Shown here: piece after piece, positions 11,593 through 23,749 of the stretch | How the letters are laid out: the number at the start of each line of letters is the position of its first letter | Numbering within the stretch: position 1 is the stretch's first letter | NCBI GenBank assembly: GCA_910591455.2 | Contig: OU342806.1 | Location: 1,091,941-1,155,940 of the forward strand | Direction of reading: 5' to 3' | Source of the DNA: Pholis gunnellus | Lineage: Eukaryota; Chordata; Actinopteri; Perciformes; Pholidae | Length of the DNA: 64,000 bases | Translations under genes and position numbers: made by a program | The notes under the pieces: generated by a model | Seen by the model: the letters and a program-made list of their open reading frames with translations, nothing else | The model's database searches: none | Told to the model about the DNA's origin: nothing

Positions 11593-12430
11593 ACTACAAC
11601 CACCATGTTTAATAAGACTACAACCACCATGTTTAATAAGACTACAACCACCATGTTTAACAAGACTACAACCACCATGTTTAATAAGACTACAACCACC
11701 ATGTTTAATAAGACTACAACCACCATGTTTGATAAGACTACAACCACCATGTTTGATTAGACTACAACCACCATGTTTACTAAGACTACAACCACCATGT
11801 TTAATAAGACTACAACCACCATGTTTAACAAGACTACAACCACCATGTTTAATAAGACTACAACCACCATGTTTAACAAGACTACAACCACCATGTTTAA
11901 CAAAACTACAACCACCATGTTTAATAAGACTACAACCACCATGTTTGATAAGACTACAACCACCATATTTACTAAGACTACAACCACCATGTTTAATAAG
12001 ACTACAACCACCATGTTTAACAAGACTACAACCACCATGTTTAACAAGACTACAACCACCATGTTTAATAAGACTACAACCACCATGTTTGATAAGACTA
12101 CAACCACCATGTTTAATAAGACTACAACCACCATGTTTAACAAGACTACAACCACCATGTTTAATAAGATTACAACCACCATGTTTAATAAGACTACAAC
12201 CACCATGTTTAATAAGACTACAACCACCATGTTTAATAAGACTACAACCACCATGTTTAACAAGACTACAACCACCATGTTTAACAAGACTACAACCACC
12301 ATGTTTAATAAGACTACAACCACCATGTTTAACAAGACTACAACCACCATGTTTAATAAGATTACAACCACCATGTTTAATAAGACTACAACCACCATGT
12401 TTGATAAGACTACAACCACCATGTTTGATA
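11593..12430 (+). repeat. 24-bp satellite, about 35 units
   Basis: The unit is ACTACAACCACC followed by ATGTTTAATAAG, with sparse point variants (AAC, GAT, ACT). Because 24 is a multiple of three, several frames stay open on both strands: MFNKTTTT repeats on plus, MVVVVLLN repeats on minus. Each unit presents ACCACCATG, a strong Kozak context. There is no sign of real coding use. Confidence 0.95.
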
Positions 12431-12459
12431 ATCCGTCCTTGTCACTCAGCAGAACACAC

Positions 12460-12790
12460 ACTGATGTTAAAGAGACAGTCCTGATGTTCTGTAGTGTGTG
12501 TGAGGTTCTCTTCCACAGTCAGGGTTCTACTGCAGCAGATGAGTTCATAGAAACAGAGTAATGTTCTGCTGTGGACGTATGTTAGACTCCTAACAGAATG
12601 TCTATCAGTGTGAGTGAACGCTGTATTTAGAATGTGTTCACCTCTTATTTTTAGTTCAGATTCACTAAAGTCTCTGAACTCAAACTCACCAACAGATGTT
12701 AGCAGCAGCAGAGCAGCAGCTCCTGTGTCCTGAGGTAGAATCAGTGTTTCAGTGAATGAGTCTGGTGTCGGCTTCACTTCTGTCTCAAAG
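12460..12790 (+). repeat. MITE-like family B copy
   Basis: It starts at GTTAAAGAGACAGTCCTGAT directly after the 24-bp satellite and runs through GAATCAGTGTTTCAGTGAAT. It is closely similar to parts of 53896-54312. Confidence 0.75.
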
Positions 12791-13929
12791 CCTGAACTCT
12801 CCCTCTAACAGGAACATTGTGTTTCCTCTTTGTGAGCCGATCAGCTCGTCCTCTTGTGAAGAAGAACTCCCAAAGTTGATCTCCAGCTGTTTGACATCAG
12901 TGAAGGAGTCCGTGTGACTGATGTCGTCTCTGTGGATCATCAGTTACTCATTCATGAAATGAAAAGAAATGAAAAGATTCGATGTTTGGTCGGCAACTGA
13001 ACTGTAAATTATATATTTAAACTGTTCTCTAACATTTTAATATCATCAATATGAACACAAGCATCGCTGTATTTATTCATATTTCATCATTCCACGTTTA
13101 TTTATTCATATTTCAGCATTTCAGAAGGTGGCAGCAGTGCAGCATGTAAACGACCGTTAAAACCCAAAGAAGACTTTTAAAGAATTCATTCTTTTTTATT
13201 TTGAAGGTTTAATTCAATGAAGTTTAATTTATAGCTTCGATAAATATCACAAATCAAAAATGTGCCTCAGAGTGTTTTACATGTCGCTCAACATCCGTCA
13301 GGAAAACTAAATAAGTAAAATAACAGTTTTTGTTAAATATATATATATATATATATATATGAAGAAGAAATGTTGCCAACATCATTATCACATTTATTAT
13401 AAATATATATGTGTCCTCTTTTCTTTCTTTTGCACCACATCTTCACACAAGAATACAAACGTCTTTAAAGTTTATAAATCTGCAAAAGTAAAAGAGCAGC
13501 TTGTGTTTGTGTTTTATTTGTATTATTATTTCTACATTGGCTTTATTCTTTGTTGTGGTCTATGGATCGAGGTAAACAAGAGTGTAACTACATTTACTCA
13601 AGTACTCCACTTAAGTACAATTTACATATCTATATATAAGTACTGAAGGTACTGATAAATGTACTTTTTACTTCACAACACAGGTTTAGTTTCTTTTCAG
13701 ATTCAGTTAATTAATACAAAAATAATAATTAACTAATAAATGATGATGTATTATTATAGATTAAACTAAAAGCAGAATATAAAGTAAAACAAAATGAGCT
13801 CCTTTATCAGCTGCAACATATTCATCAATAATTATAATACAATAAAGTATTTTATTCTGAAATAGTACTTTTGCTACTATAAGTATATTTGCATGCCAAT
13901 ATTGTAGTAATTTTACTGTTTTACTTCTA

Positions 13930-14620
13930 CCACCACCACTGGAGGTTAGCGCCAGTTGACAAATCGAGCGCACCCAGGTCGTAGGGAAGCCGGCGGGGTT
14001 TAGGACCCTGCGGGAGGCGCGGTACAATAGAGTCGTTGTGCCGTGGTGGACCGACTTGATGCCCAGGAGATCCCCTCTGTGGTCGGATACAAACCTCCAG
14101 ATTTTCACCCCCGCAGCTACAACCAACCAGAGCCTCGGATATATATTTTCTACAGGTACATGTTGGACGCGGTGTCCGGGCGGATATGTGGCTGGAATAA
14201 AGCGGACAGCAGTGGAGGTAAAATCGGGGGGAGGAATGTGAAACAATATGCGCGTGTGTTAGGAGAGAGATAGAGAGAGGCAGGAAATACCCCGGATGAG
14301 GCCTTCTTTCTCTCTCTCTCTCTCTCTCTCTCTGCTGCGTTCATGATAGCGACCGTTAGCTTTGCGTGCGCTCGTGTCCGTTAAATGACCGTTACTACTC
14401 TGACTAACGGACCCGGTCGAGCTGTGTGGTAGTTTCGTCTTAATGGATCTAGGAAGTGACATCTTTGTGTGATGGTGGCGCCCACGTTTGATTCCTCCAC
14501 AGGCTGCAGTGCAGCCCGCTAGAGGCCCGGATGTTAGCCTGTGTGCCTGTGTGCGTGTGTGTGTGTGTGCTCGCGCGTGTGATTGAGAGGAAGTTAGCTT
14601 CACATTTGAGGCTTCCGATT
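13930..14620 (+). promoter_or_regulatory. GC-rich block, possible jade3 promoter and untranslated first exon
   Basis: This contrasts with the AT-rich DNA on both sides and contains many CpGs (GCGCACCCAGGTCG, GGCGCGGTACAATAG, CTCGTGTCCGTT). It lies about 1.5-2 kb before the jade3 coding start. An open frame at 14031-14241 (residues such as GYKPPDFHPRSYNQPEPRIY) was not recognised. A (CT)n run is at 14310-14333. The promoter role is inferred from position and composition only. Confidence 0.4.
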
Positions 14621-15064
14621 TGGCAGTTAAGGGGAAAGTTAAGGCCTAAAAAATAAAAGCCTTATTTTATTAAGATCATACATAATCTGATCAAATTATT
14701 AAAGAGAAGCCAGAGACTCTTTAAAACCCAGTTTAAGATTTATGAAAGCCTTATTTTGTTTGTGAAAATTTAAATAAAGTAGAGATTGTACTGCTTTATT
14801 GAACAGCAATGAATGAAGTGAACTTTCCTCTATATTGTCGAATCAGAAGCTAACTTCAGTGTGTGTGTGTTTGGCGCCAACACGGCTCTTTGATGAGGGC
14901 GGACACTGTTTACTCTGTTATGTTTCCGAACGCAGTACTCACAGATATTAGTACATTAAATACAATATATGAAGAAATACATGTAAACAAGGCGGACATT
15001 GTTTCCTGTTACCCAGAAACCTCTAGTCAGTGTGATGTCATATCCGTGCTCATTCACAGCCTGT

Positions 15065-15900
15065 AGTCTCCTTTAGTTTATACTAGTAATAATACATCTA
15101 TTAGTTTATATACTAGTAATAATACATCTATTAGTTTATACTAGTAATAATACATCTATTAGTTTATATACTAGTAATAATACATCTTAGTTTATACTAG
15201 TAATAATACATCTATTAGTTTATATACTAGTAATAATACATCTATTAGTTTATATACTAGTAATAATACATCTATTAGTTTATACTAGTAATAATACATC
15301 TATTAGTTTATATACTAGTAATAATACATCTATTAGTTTATATACTAGTAATAATACATCTATTAGTTTATATACTAGTAATAGTCAATCTATTAGTTTA
15401 TACTAGTAATAATACATCTATTAGTTTATATACTAGTAATAATAAATCTATTAGTTTATATACTAGTAATAATACATCTATTAGTTTATATACTAGTAAT
15501 AATACATCTATTAGTTTATACTAGTAATAATACATCTATTAGTTTATATACTAGTAATAATAGATCTATTAGTTTATACTAGTAATAATACATCTATTAG
15601 TTTATATACTAGTAATAATACATCTATTAGTTTATATACTAGTAATAATACATCTATTAGTTTATATACTAGTAATAATACATCTATTAGTTTATACTAG
15701 TAATAATACATCTATTAGTTTATATACTAGTAATAATACATCTATTAGTTTATACTAGTAATAATACATCTATTAGTTTATATACTAGTAATAATACATC
15801 TATTAGTTTATACTAGTAATAATACATCTATTAGTTTATACTAGTAATAATACATCTATTAGTTTATATACTAGTAATAATACATCTATTACTAGTATAA
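15065..15900 (+). repeat. AT-rich satellite, units of about 28-30 bp
   Basis: About 29 units of TACTAGTAATAATACATC plus TATTAGTTTATA, alternating between forms with and without an extra TA. Each contains the palindrome ACTAGT. Confidence 0.95.
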
Positions 15901-16108
15901 TATATATATATATGAATATATTAGTTCATACTAGTATTAATATATATAGTATATTTCTTATTTGCTAAATATAAAATAAGGTGGTTAATGGTTGTTTTTG
16001 AACGTGTCTGTTGTTTATCTCTGTATAAAATATGTTTAATGATTATGAAACAGCGTGTTTCTTAAAGCAGCGGCTGACGTCTGCTCCTCTTCCTCAGGAT
16101 GTTACAGG

Positions 16109-19100
16109 ATGAAACGTCTCAGGTCGTCGAGCAGCAGCGACAGTTCAGACAATGAGAGTGAGTCACCGTGAACACGAATCTCCTTTTCTCCTCTGCTGCT
16201 CTTTTATTCACACGTTCATTCCTCCACCAGGTCCCTCCACCTCCTTCTGCTCCTCCAACAAGTATGGAGGCGGCAAACCCGGAGCTCCGGCCTCCAACCA
16301 GAAGAAACCGGCTGAAGTAAGTTCCCGTGCTTCTGCTGTCGCAGCTGCGCTCTGTTTACGGGTGAGGACAGGTGTCTCACCCTGCTGCTGTCTCGCCCCT
16401 CAGGTGTTCAGAAAAGACCTGATCAGCGCCATGAAGCTGCCGGACTCCCACCACGTGTCCCCGGAGGACTACTACCTGCTGGCGGACGCCTGGAAGCAGG
16501 AGTGGGAGAAGGGGGTCCAGGTGCTGGCGAGTCCAGACACCATCCCAGAGCCGTCGGTCAGGTAACGCTGCCCGGCCGTCAGACCGACACGGTTAAATGA
16601 GTCACACAAACCCACTGACACGAGTCCTTCGTCTTCAGTGATGAAGACTACGATCATCATCGTTCAGTGAAGAACGGCTCAGCAGTGACGGAAACATGGC
16701 GCCTGATCACTGTGACGCACGTCGATGTGAACATATAATAAATCATTATTATAACTTAAAAACATGCAGTTAATAATCTCTGCTTTAAACCACGGGACTC
16801 ATTTCACCTTCATCACTGACTCTGGTTTGGTCCAAATGAAAGATCATTAGAGGAGCCACAGACTCCGCTTCATGTTTGTTTGGTTTAATGAAACCTATAA
16901 TCCCGATCATGTGCTAACACGTGTCTCGTGTGTTCAGAGTCATGGAGGAGAAGCCCACAGAGGTCCTCTACACCCACCAGAGGAAGCACATCCAGTGCTC
17001 CAGCCGCGAGTCCACAGAGCCGGGCTACGTGGACATCAGGGATCTGGCCGAGGCCATGTGCCGCTACGACCTGGACGACATGGACCTGCACTGGCTGCAG
17101 GCGCTCAACAGGGAGCTGGACCGCATGGGTGAAGAGAACCACTCAGTACCACTCAGTACTACTCAGTACCACTCAGTACCACTCAGTACCACTCAGTACC
17201 GCTCTGTGTAGTTCTTTATCCATTAGATAGATTGGTTCATCACTGTACGCTGCAGCATTAGCTCAGGTTTATTTTTAAATACCTATGGTTGGTTCTTCCT
17301 CCTCTCGCTCTGTGCAGACCGCTTCATGTTTAGAATAATCTCTCTGTGAATGTGAGATCTTCTTATTACAGCAGCAGTTGTTTCATGATGACGTCTCATC
17401 ACTGACCTGTTTTTTTTTTTTTGTCATTTAAATGTGTCATCGTTTAAACATATTAACGTTATACACAGATACAAAAATGAGTTTGTCAGAAAGTCAAATA
17501 AATAAAATAAAATAATAAACAAATTAATTAATTAATCAAAATAAAAAACAGCATAAATAAATAAATAATAATTTAAAAAAATTAATAAAGAATAAAGAAA
17601 ATACATTCATGACTTCACTTAAAGGCAGCTACAGAGCCCCCCCCCCTCCCTGTTAATTATCTTTCACATGAACCTCCATGTGCACATACACACACATCCA
17701 TAAACTGAGTCCAGCACCGAGCTGTGAATACGGGGCTGACGGCGTCCGTCTGTCCTCTAGGGGAGGAGCCTGTGGACGAGCTGACGATGGAGCGAGCGAT
17801 GGAGGCGATGGAGAGCCAGTGTCACGACAACATGAACCACGCCATCGAGACGGTGGAGGGCCTCGGCATCGAGTACGACGAGGACGTCATCTGTGACGTG
17901 TGCCGCTCGCCCGACAGCGAGGAGGGAAACGACATGGTGTTCTGTGACAAGTGCAACATCTGTGTGCACCAGGTAACCAGCAACACAACACACACTCGTC
18001 TTAATGTGAGTGATGAAGTTCTACTGTCGTGACTCTTCTTAATCCGTGCTTTTGTGTTGATGATCTCATGTTTGAATCATGTTTAGTCTTGTGACGTTGA
18101 CGTAAAACATCCTTCAGTAAATACTCCGTGTCCTCCTCACAGGCCTGCTATGGAATCGTCAAAGTGCCCGTCGGGAACTGGCTGTGCAGGACGTGCGTCC
18201 TCGGCATCGACCCTCAGTGTCTCCTCTGTCCTCAGAAGGGCGGAGCCATGAAGGCCACGAGAGCCGGGACCAAGTGGGCTCATGTGAGCTGTGCTCTGTG
18301 GATCCCAGAGGTACATATAGACACACACCCACACACACACACACACACGCACGCACACATACATACATACACAGGGAGCGTTGAATAACCCCGCCCTGCC
18401 GTCCCTTCCTAGGTGAGCATCGCTTGCCCCGAGAGGATGGAGCCCATCACCAAAGTGTCCCACATCCCGCCCAGCCGCTGGTCGCTCATCTGCAGTCTGT
18501 GTAAATGGAAGACCGGCGCTTGTATCCAGGTGAGTGCAGCTAGCTAGTTAGCTTAGCTTAGCTTAGCGTGAAGACTGGAAACTAGGGGCGGTCTTTTTGT
18601 CACTGCACCCGGAGAAGTAGTTCCTTTTCTCATTAATTCCTTTTAGTTTCGGGGGCATCCTAAAGCATCCCCTGCTTTATGGTCTGTGTGACTCTAAATG
18701 GACCATCATGTACTAAATGAACATCATGCTGTATTGAAGAAGACTTGAAACTAGAGGTTGAGACCATAAACTCATGTTTACAATGTTTACTGAGGTAATA
18801 AATCAAGAGAGAAGTAGAGTCATTTTCTCATAGACTTCTATACAACCAGAGGAGTCGCCCCCTGGTGGACACTAGAGAGAATGCAGCTCTAACACGTGAA
18901 GCTTTGAAGAACTTTAAAGAACCGGAGGTTGTAGCTGAGCGTCATAGAGCATTGATCATTGATTAGTTTCACTGAGTCAGAATGTATTTTATATGAAAAT
19001 GAAGTCATGATGAATGAGAGAGGAGACTCTTTTCACATCATCCTTTTGTCCCCAGTGCTCGGTGAAGAACTGCACCACTCCCTTCCACGTGACGTGCGCC

Positions 19101-21174
19101 TTCGAGCACAGCCTGGAGATGAAGACCATCCTGGACGAAGGCGACGAGGTCAAGTTCAAGTCGTACTGCCTGAAGCACAGCCAGTCCAAGAAGGCCGGGG
19201 AGGCCGGTCTGAGCCCGGCTCGCTCCAAACCCGCCAGCGACGCCCAGAAGGTGGGCGGCGGCCAGCGGGCCCAGAGGCTGCAGGAGCTGGAGGAGGAGTT
19301 CTACACCCTGGTCCAGCAGGAGGACCTGTCCCGGGCCCTCGGGCTGCCGGCGCGCCTCCTGGACTTCATCTGTCAGTACTGGAAGCTGAAAAGGAGGGCC
19401 AACTTCAACCGGGCCCTGCTGCCCCCCAAAGAGGACGAGGAGAACCTGGTGCTGCAGCCGCAGGAGGACAGCATCCACACCCGCATGAGGATGTTCATGC
19501 ACCTGAGACAGGACCTGGAGAGGGTGGGTGTCCTCCTACGGGACGGGGGGGACGGGGACGGGGACGGGGGGGGGGGGGGGGGGACGGGGGGGGGGACGGG
19601 GGGGGGGGGGGGGGGGGGTAACTGAGACTTTAGGCTGTTTTTGAACTTTAACCTAAATACATTTATTAATATGGAGAAGTCAACGTTCTCTGTGAGGAGC
19701 AGTTTATGGGCTGGAGATTGTTAATCTGAGTAAAGTTTTATAGAATAAATACGTCTCATTAATCTCACACAGAACACGGAAAACTCTGTTTGTGAAGCCA
19801 CTGAACTGATTCTATAAAACCAACATTCAGTGTTTCCTTGTTTTCCTTCATGAGTTCTGTTCATCAGTAAAACTCTGTAAACAACAAGAGAACGTTCAGA
19901 ACCGTGGAAACGTCCAAACGCAGGAACAATGCTGACGCCTCGGGCAGCGTCTTCTAATTACTCGTTTAGAACAAAGAACCCAAAACATTTGGTTTATTAT
20001 CATAAAGGAAGCTGGAACCGTGGTGATAAATAACAGTTCAAGCGGTTGTCTCAGTTTGTTTTCACTGATCAGCTGTGATTCAAAGTCGTAAAACACAAAA
20101 TCATTTTTTCCTTCGTTGATCTTCAGCATCGTGACCGTAAACACGTGAATCTGTTTCTGCCGTTTCTCTCTCAGGTGAGGAACTTGTGCTACATGGTGAG
20201 CCGGCGGGAGAAGCTGAAGGTGCTGCAGAGCAAAGCTCACGAGCAGATGTTCAACCTGCACGTGAAGCTGCTGAACCAGGAGCTGTCCGCCGGTGAGCCG
20301 TCCGTCCGTCAGCGCTCTGTTGAGACGTTTGAGTCGCAGCCGCGGTCCTGAACATGTTTCCTCGTCTCTCTTGTCTTCAGGTCTTCCCTCGTCCTCTCCG
20401 GCGGAGAGCCTGCTGTTCCGTCCTCCTCCGAGGATCACTCTGAAGCTCAAGATGCCCAAACCCTCCGGCCTGGGAAACGGTAACCCCGGCTCCAAGTCCT
20501 CCGGTAACGGGCCGCTGTGCCCGGACAACAGCGGCAACGTGGAAGGCGAGGGTCTGGGTCAGGGGAAGCCTCAGCTGCACGGACGCGGTCGCCGAGAGGA
20601 GCGCTCCAACGGCCGCCTGTCGTCCTCCAGCGTCTCTCGCGGTCCGACCTCGCTGCCCGGCGGAAAACCGCTGGCCCTGCACGCCGCGCTGCACGGCGGC
20701 CACTCGTCCAACGGCAAACCGGACCAGGACCGCAAATCCAACGGCCTCTCAGAGAAGTTCGTGGCGCTGAAGGACAGTTCCTGCCAGACGCCCGGGGACC
20801 AGGACGCCTCCAATCCGACGCTGGACAAGAGCAGCTTACGCAAGTCCGCCATGGAGCACTTCGGCAGGTCCTTCAAGGAGGCCACCATTAACCTGGTACG
20901 GACCACGGAGGACCTGCGGGCCTCCGACAAACTGTCCCGAAAGGGCTCCTCCACCAAGGAGAGACTGTGGGCCAAACCCGAGCACAGAGCCAAGAGCGGC
21001 AGGTCGCACCAGGACAGCGACGGGTACTGTCCCGACCTGGAGCTCAGCGACTCGGAGCCGGAGTCCAAAGGGAGGCGGCACCGGGTCGGCCCGCCTCAGC
21101 CGGACGCCGCGGGGAAGGGGGTCAGCCGAGGGAAACCGCAGTCTCTGGGCTCCAGACACGCCATGCAGAGGTGA
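16109..21174 (+). CDS. jade3: JADE3 (PHF16), PHD-finger scaffold of HBO1 histone acetyltransferase
   Basis: Coding exons: 16109-16157, 16231-16316, 16404-16561, 16938-17128, 17761-17972, 18143-18310, 18413-18529, 19056-19523, 20175-20292 and 20381-21174. All junctions keep phase and give 786 residues (human 823). JADE proteins direct KAT7/HBO1 complexes with ING4/5 and MEAF6 toward histone H4. The start MKRLRSSSSSDSSDNE matches the family. The EPL1-like region follows (KKPAEVFRKDLISAMKLPDS, YDLDDMDLHWLQALN). PHD1 is CDVCRSPDSEEGNDMVFCDK through VGNWLCRTC. A zinc knuckle (CLLCPQKGGAMK, KWAHVSCALWIPEV) and an extended PHD2 (CSLCKWKTGACIQCSVKNC, FHVTCAFEH) complete the PZP module, with all expected Cys/His visible. 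After the RMRMFMHLRQDLERVRNLCY segment the C-terminus is basic and serine-rich, with the family motif YCPDLELSDSEPES, and ends HAMQR. JADE3 is favoured over JADE1/2 by this C-terminal motif and by the rp2 neighbour. Confidence 0.97.
17140..17206 (+). repeat. 10-bp repeat CACTCAGTAC next to a jade3 donor
   Basis: About six units of ACTCAGTACC starting 12 bases after the donor of the fourth coding exon (17128). Confidence 0.9.
18322..18372. repeat. (CA)n microsatellite near a jade3 donor
   Basis: A CA run with CATA interruptions starting about 12 bases after the donor at 18310. The whole intron is only 102 bp, so the repeat makes up half of it. Confidence 0.9.
18650..18925 (+). repeat. Interspersed repeat family A, 5'-truncated copy in a jade3 intron
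   Basis: It runs from CTAAAGCATCCCCTGCTTTA through CGCCCCCTGGTGGACACTAG. It is preceded at 18540-18580 by a TTAGCTTAGCTTAGC-type fish repeat. Confidence 0.85.
19541..19619 (+). repeat. G-rich tract downstream of a jade3 splice donor
   Basis: About 80 bp made almost only of G runs separated by AC, starting 18 bases after the donor at 19523. It can form G-quadruplexes in DNA or in the pre-mRNA. Confidence 0.92.
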
Positions 21175-21411
21175 CGGCCGTACGTCGACTCCGTCCTTTT
21201 CCAAGTGCCAGACCCGTCGGGGACCAGACCAGGACCCGGACCCAGACCAGGACCCGGTGGATGCTGCAGAGTCTGCATGAAGGGTTTTTTTGCGGGACTC
21301 GTGAAGAAGCTCTGTGTCGGAGAGGAACAGTCTTCTGAGATTATCATTGTTTGCCTTTTCATTGTGACTAGAATTACATTTTGTACTCTGCACAACTTTG
21401 TATCAAACACC

Positions 21412-21505
21412 CCGTTCCCCCCCCCGTCCCGTCCCGTCCCGTCCCGTCCCGTCCCGTTCCCCCTCTGTCTCCCCCCGTCCCGTCCCCCGTCCCGTTCCCC
21501 CCCCG
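21412..21505 (+). repeat. CCCGT pentanucleotide repeat, C-rich
   Basis: CCCGTCCCGTCCCGT units with longer C runs, in the probable jade3 3' UTR. Confidence 0.9.
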
Positions 21506-22196
21506 TCCCCCCAACACTCAGTGTAAACCTCTGAACATGAGACGTTCACATCGGGATGTAAATAATGTTCAACACGCTCCACTTTATTGAGACTTCAAAC
21601 ATTAAATCAAACCGACGACGTTTACATGCATCAAGTATTCAGCTTTTATTCTGAAAATGACGATAATCCTAAAAATCTGTTTTCATGGTTAATGAAGACG
21701 AATGTTCCACTAATGTTCACGTCTACAGACGTTCATGTTCACGTCTCGTCCTCGGTGGATCTCACGGTGACGTGGTTCTCTTGTGTTGACGGGTCGACGT
21801 CGTTGATCACGTCAGAATATGTTAAAGTAAACATCAGCGTTCACAATAAGTCAGAATATGATGTTTCATTCTGGATGTTGTCGTATTCGGACTGATTTGA
21901 ATATTAATGAGTTGAATATTAATGAGCATGTAAACGTAGTCGTGATGCAGCAGAGTAGTAGTGAACTCTGCTGCAGCTGTTTCTTGCACATCTGTCATTT
22001 TGTTTTTATTTTATATATTTGTAAAGTAGTGATGTCATTTGTTTGAACAGGAACTCCTGTGAGTAGAACTTTAACACTATTAGTAGCTTTCTGTTAGATG
22101 ATGATGTCATTCCAAATCAAAAGTCCTCGTCTCAGAATGAGAAACGTGTGAAACAGATGTAACGGACGTTTGCCTCAGATGGTCACATGACCGGCC

Positions 22197-22406
22197 TTCA
22201 TCATCATCGTCACACGACCGGCCTTCATCATCGTCACACGACCGGCCTTCATCATCGTCACACGACCGGCCTTCATCATCGTCACACGACCGGCCTTCAT
22301 CATCGTCACACGACCGGCCTTCATCATCGTCACACGACCGGCCTTCATCATCGTCACACGACCGGCCTTCATCATCGCCACACGACCGGCCTTCATCATC
22401 GTCACC
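22197..22406 (+). repeat. 24-bp minisatellite, about nine units
   Basis: The unit is CCGGCCTTCATCATCGTCACACGA, given here in two halves as CCGGCCTTCATC and ATCGTCACACGA. The unit keeps both strands open, which creates HRHTTGLH and MMKAGRVT repeat ORFs. Confidence 0.94.
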
Positions 22407-22487
22407 GTCGTCTGTTTGTTTTGATAATAAATAACTGGTTCACTAGTTCTGTTTCTGTGTATCGACTCATTTTCACCTCATACAGTT

Positions 22488-22545
22488 ACTCTGTGGGGCT
22501 TTTATTTTGAAAGGGTGGGGAGAGGAGACAGAATCATAATGTTTG

Positions 22546-22576
<31 letters not shown>

Positions 22577-22668
22577 ATTAAATGACAGGCTTCATCACAA
22601 GCATTCCAGTTAGAATTCACTCTGTGGGGCTTTTATTTTGAAAGGGCGGGGAGAGGAGACAGAATCAT
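22488..22668 (+). repeat. Family C repeat, two adjacent fragments
   Basis: CTCTGTGGGGCTTTTATTTT followed by GGGGAGAGGAGACAGAATCA occurs at 22488 and again at 22618, separated by a CA run and unrelated bases. A third copy is at 34722-34815. Confidence 0.75.
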
Positions 22669-22944
22669 GTTTTTTACCAATTTTCTTTTAAAATAATAAA
22701 AAAAGATTTTAATTATAATATATATGTAAGAGAGATGGGTTTTGCTGTATTGAGGGTTAATAGAGTAAATAACACAGTTTTTTAGTAAATGCAAATACTT
22801 TTTTGAACACAGGCACATTCCTGAGGCCCCGTATATATATCAGCCCACCTCAAGGGCCCCAAACCACGCTGTCTATCTATATGCACAGACCCCGATATAC
22901 AGACAATGGTTAGCGAGCAAACATGAACGTAAACCAGACGTCAA

Positions 22945-23080
22945 CGTACACGGCGTCTCTACGTCACTCCTCCTCAGTCCACATATGGTCACTTCCTGTT
23001 CACTGGTTGCAAAAAAACAAGATGGCGACGCCAAATAGCCGAACTCGAGGCTTCAAAACATCCACAAACCGACGAAGTCT
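22945..23080 (-). repeat. Interspersed repeat family A, partial inverted copy
   Basis: It contains TCTACGTCACTCCTCCTCAG and CACTTCCTGTTCACTGGTTG, the complement of the 5' half of the family A consensus. Confidence 0.8.
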
Positions 23081-23749
23081 CTTTTATGAGGAAAATGCTT
23101 TTCTCACACGTGAGTGGCCACCAGGAGGCAGCGTATCCGGTTCTTATTATACATCATGATGTAAACATTGCACGATTATAAATAATTAAAGAAATTATGA
23201 TTTATGAGTAATGAGATGCATTCAGGTGTTTACATAACGTAACTCCACAGCTGATGACGTCATGCAGGTCTGCAGAATGTCTAATATTGATCATTGTAGT
23301 ATTATTATTGGTGTTTTTGCAAAGACAAAAAAAAAAACTGGACCTTATGGTTAATGTTGAATTTTAGCCAAATTCTTTATTCATAAGGCAAAATATAAAA
23401 TAATAGAAAAGCATCTTTATGTGCTACTAAAGTCAACTCTGTATTAAGTCCCTCAAATAATGAAATGAAATCCTAAATACATTTTAAGAAAATGATCTGA
23501 TCCTATCACTAACATTCTGTTTTTTAAATGTATTTACTTTTTTTTATCTATGCTATGATTTTCTTTTTCTTTCTTTATTTCGCTCAAATCATTTTTATTT
23601 TTCTATTTATTTTTATTCTATTTATTTTTGTGTATGTAAATGTTTTATATCTAATGTGGAATCTACAGGATGATAACTTTGTATTTTATTGCCTTATTGT
23701 TTGTAAATTCATCACGTGAATAATATATATGGTTTAAATTCAGAGGGCT

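Larger units (their letters stand above)
10877..16108. other. Intergenic region, rp2 3' side and jade3 5' side
   Basis: About 5.2 kb. It holds the rp2 3' UTR (no convincing AATAAA close to the stop), a (GT)n run (11236-11296), a 24-bp satellite (11593-12430), a family B repeat (12460-12790), AT-rich DNA, a GC-richer block with an unidentified short ORF (about 13930-14620) that may be the jade3 promoter, and a ~28-bp AT satellite (15065-15900). The jade3 coding start is in an exon preceded by a good acceptor at 16097, so jade3 probably has an untranslated first exon somewhere in this interval. Confidence 0.65.

Noticed and set aside
11565..12561. Long repeat ORFs on both strands over the 24-bp satellite
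   Set aside because: Explained by unit length divisible by three; no family match and no splice or codon signals. Kept only as a finding on its Kozak contexts.
16472..16660. Minus-strand ORFs over jade3 exons (also 17757-17993, 19038-19502 and 20377-21393)
   Set aside because: All are antisense shadows of GC-rich coding exons.
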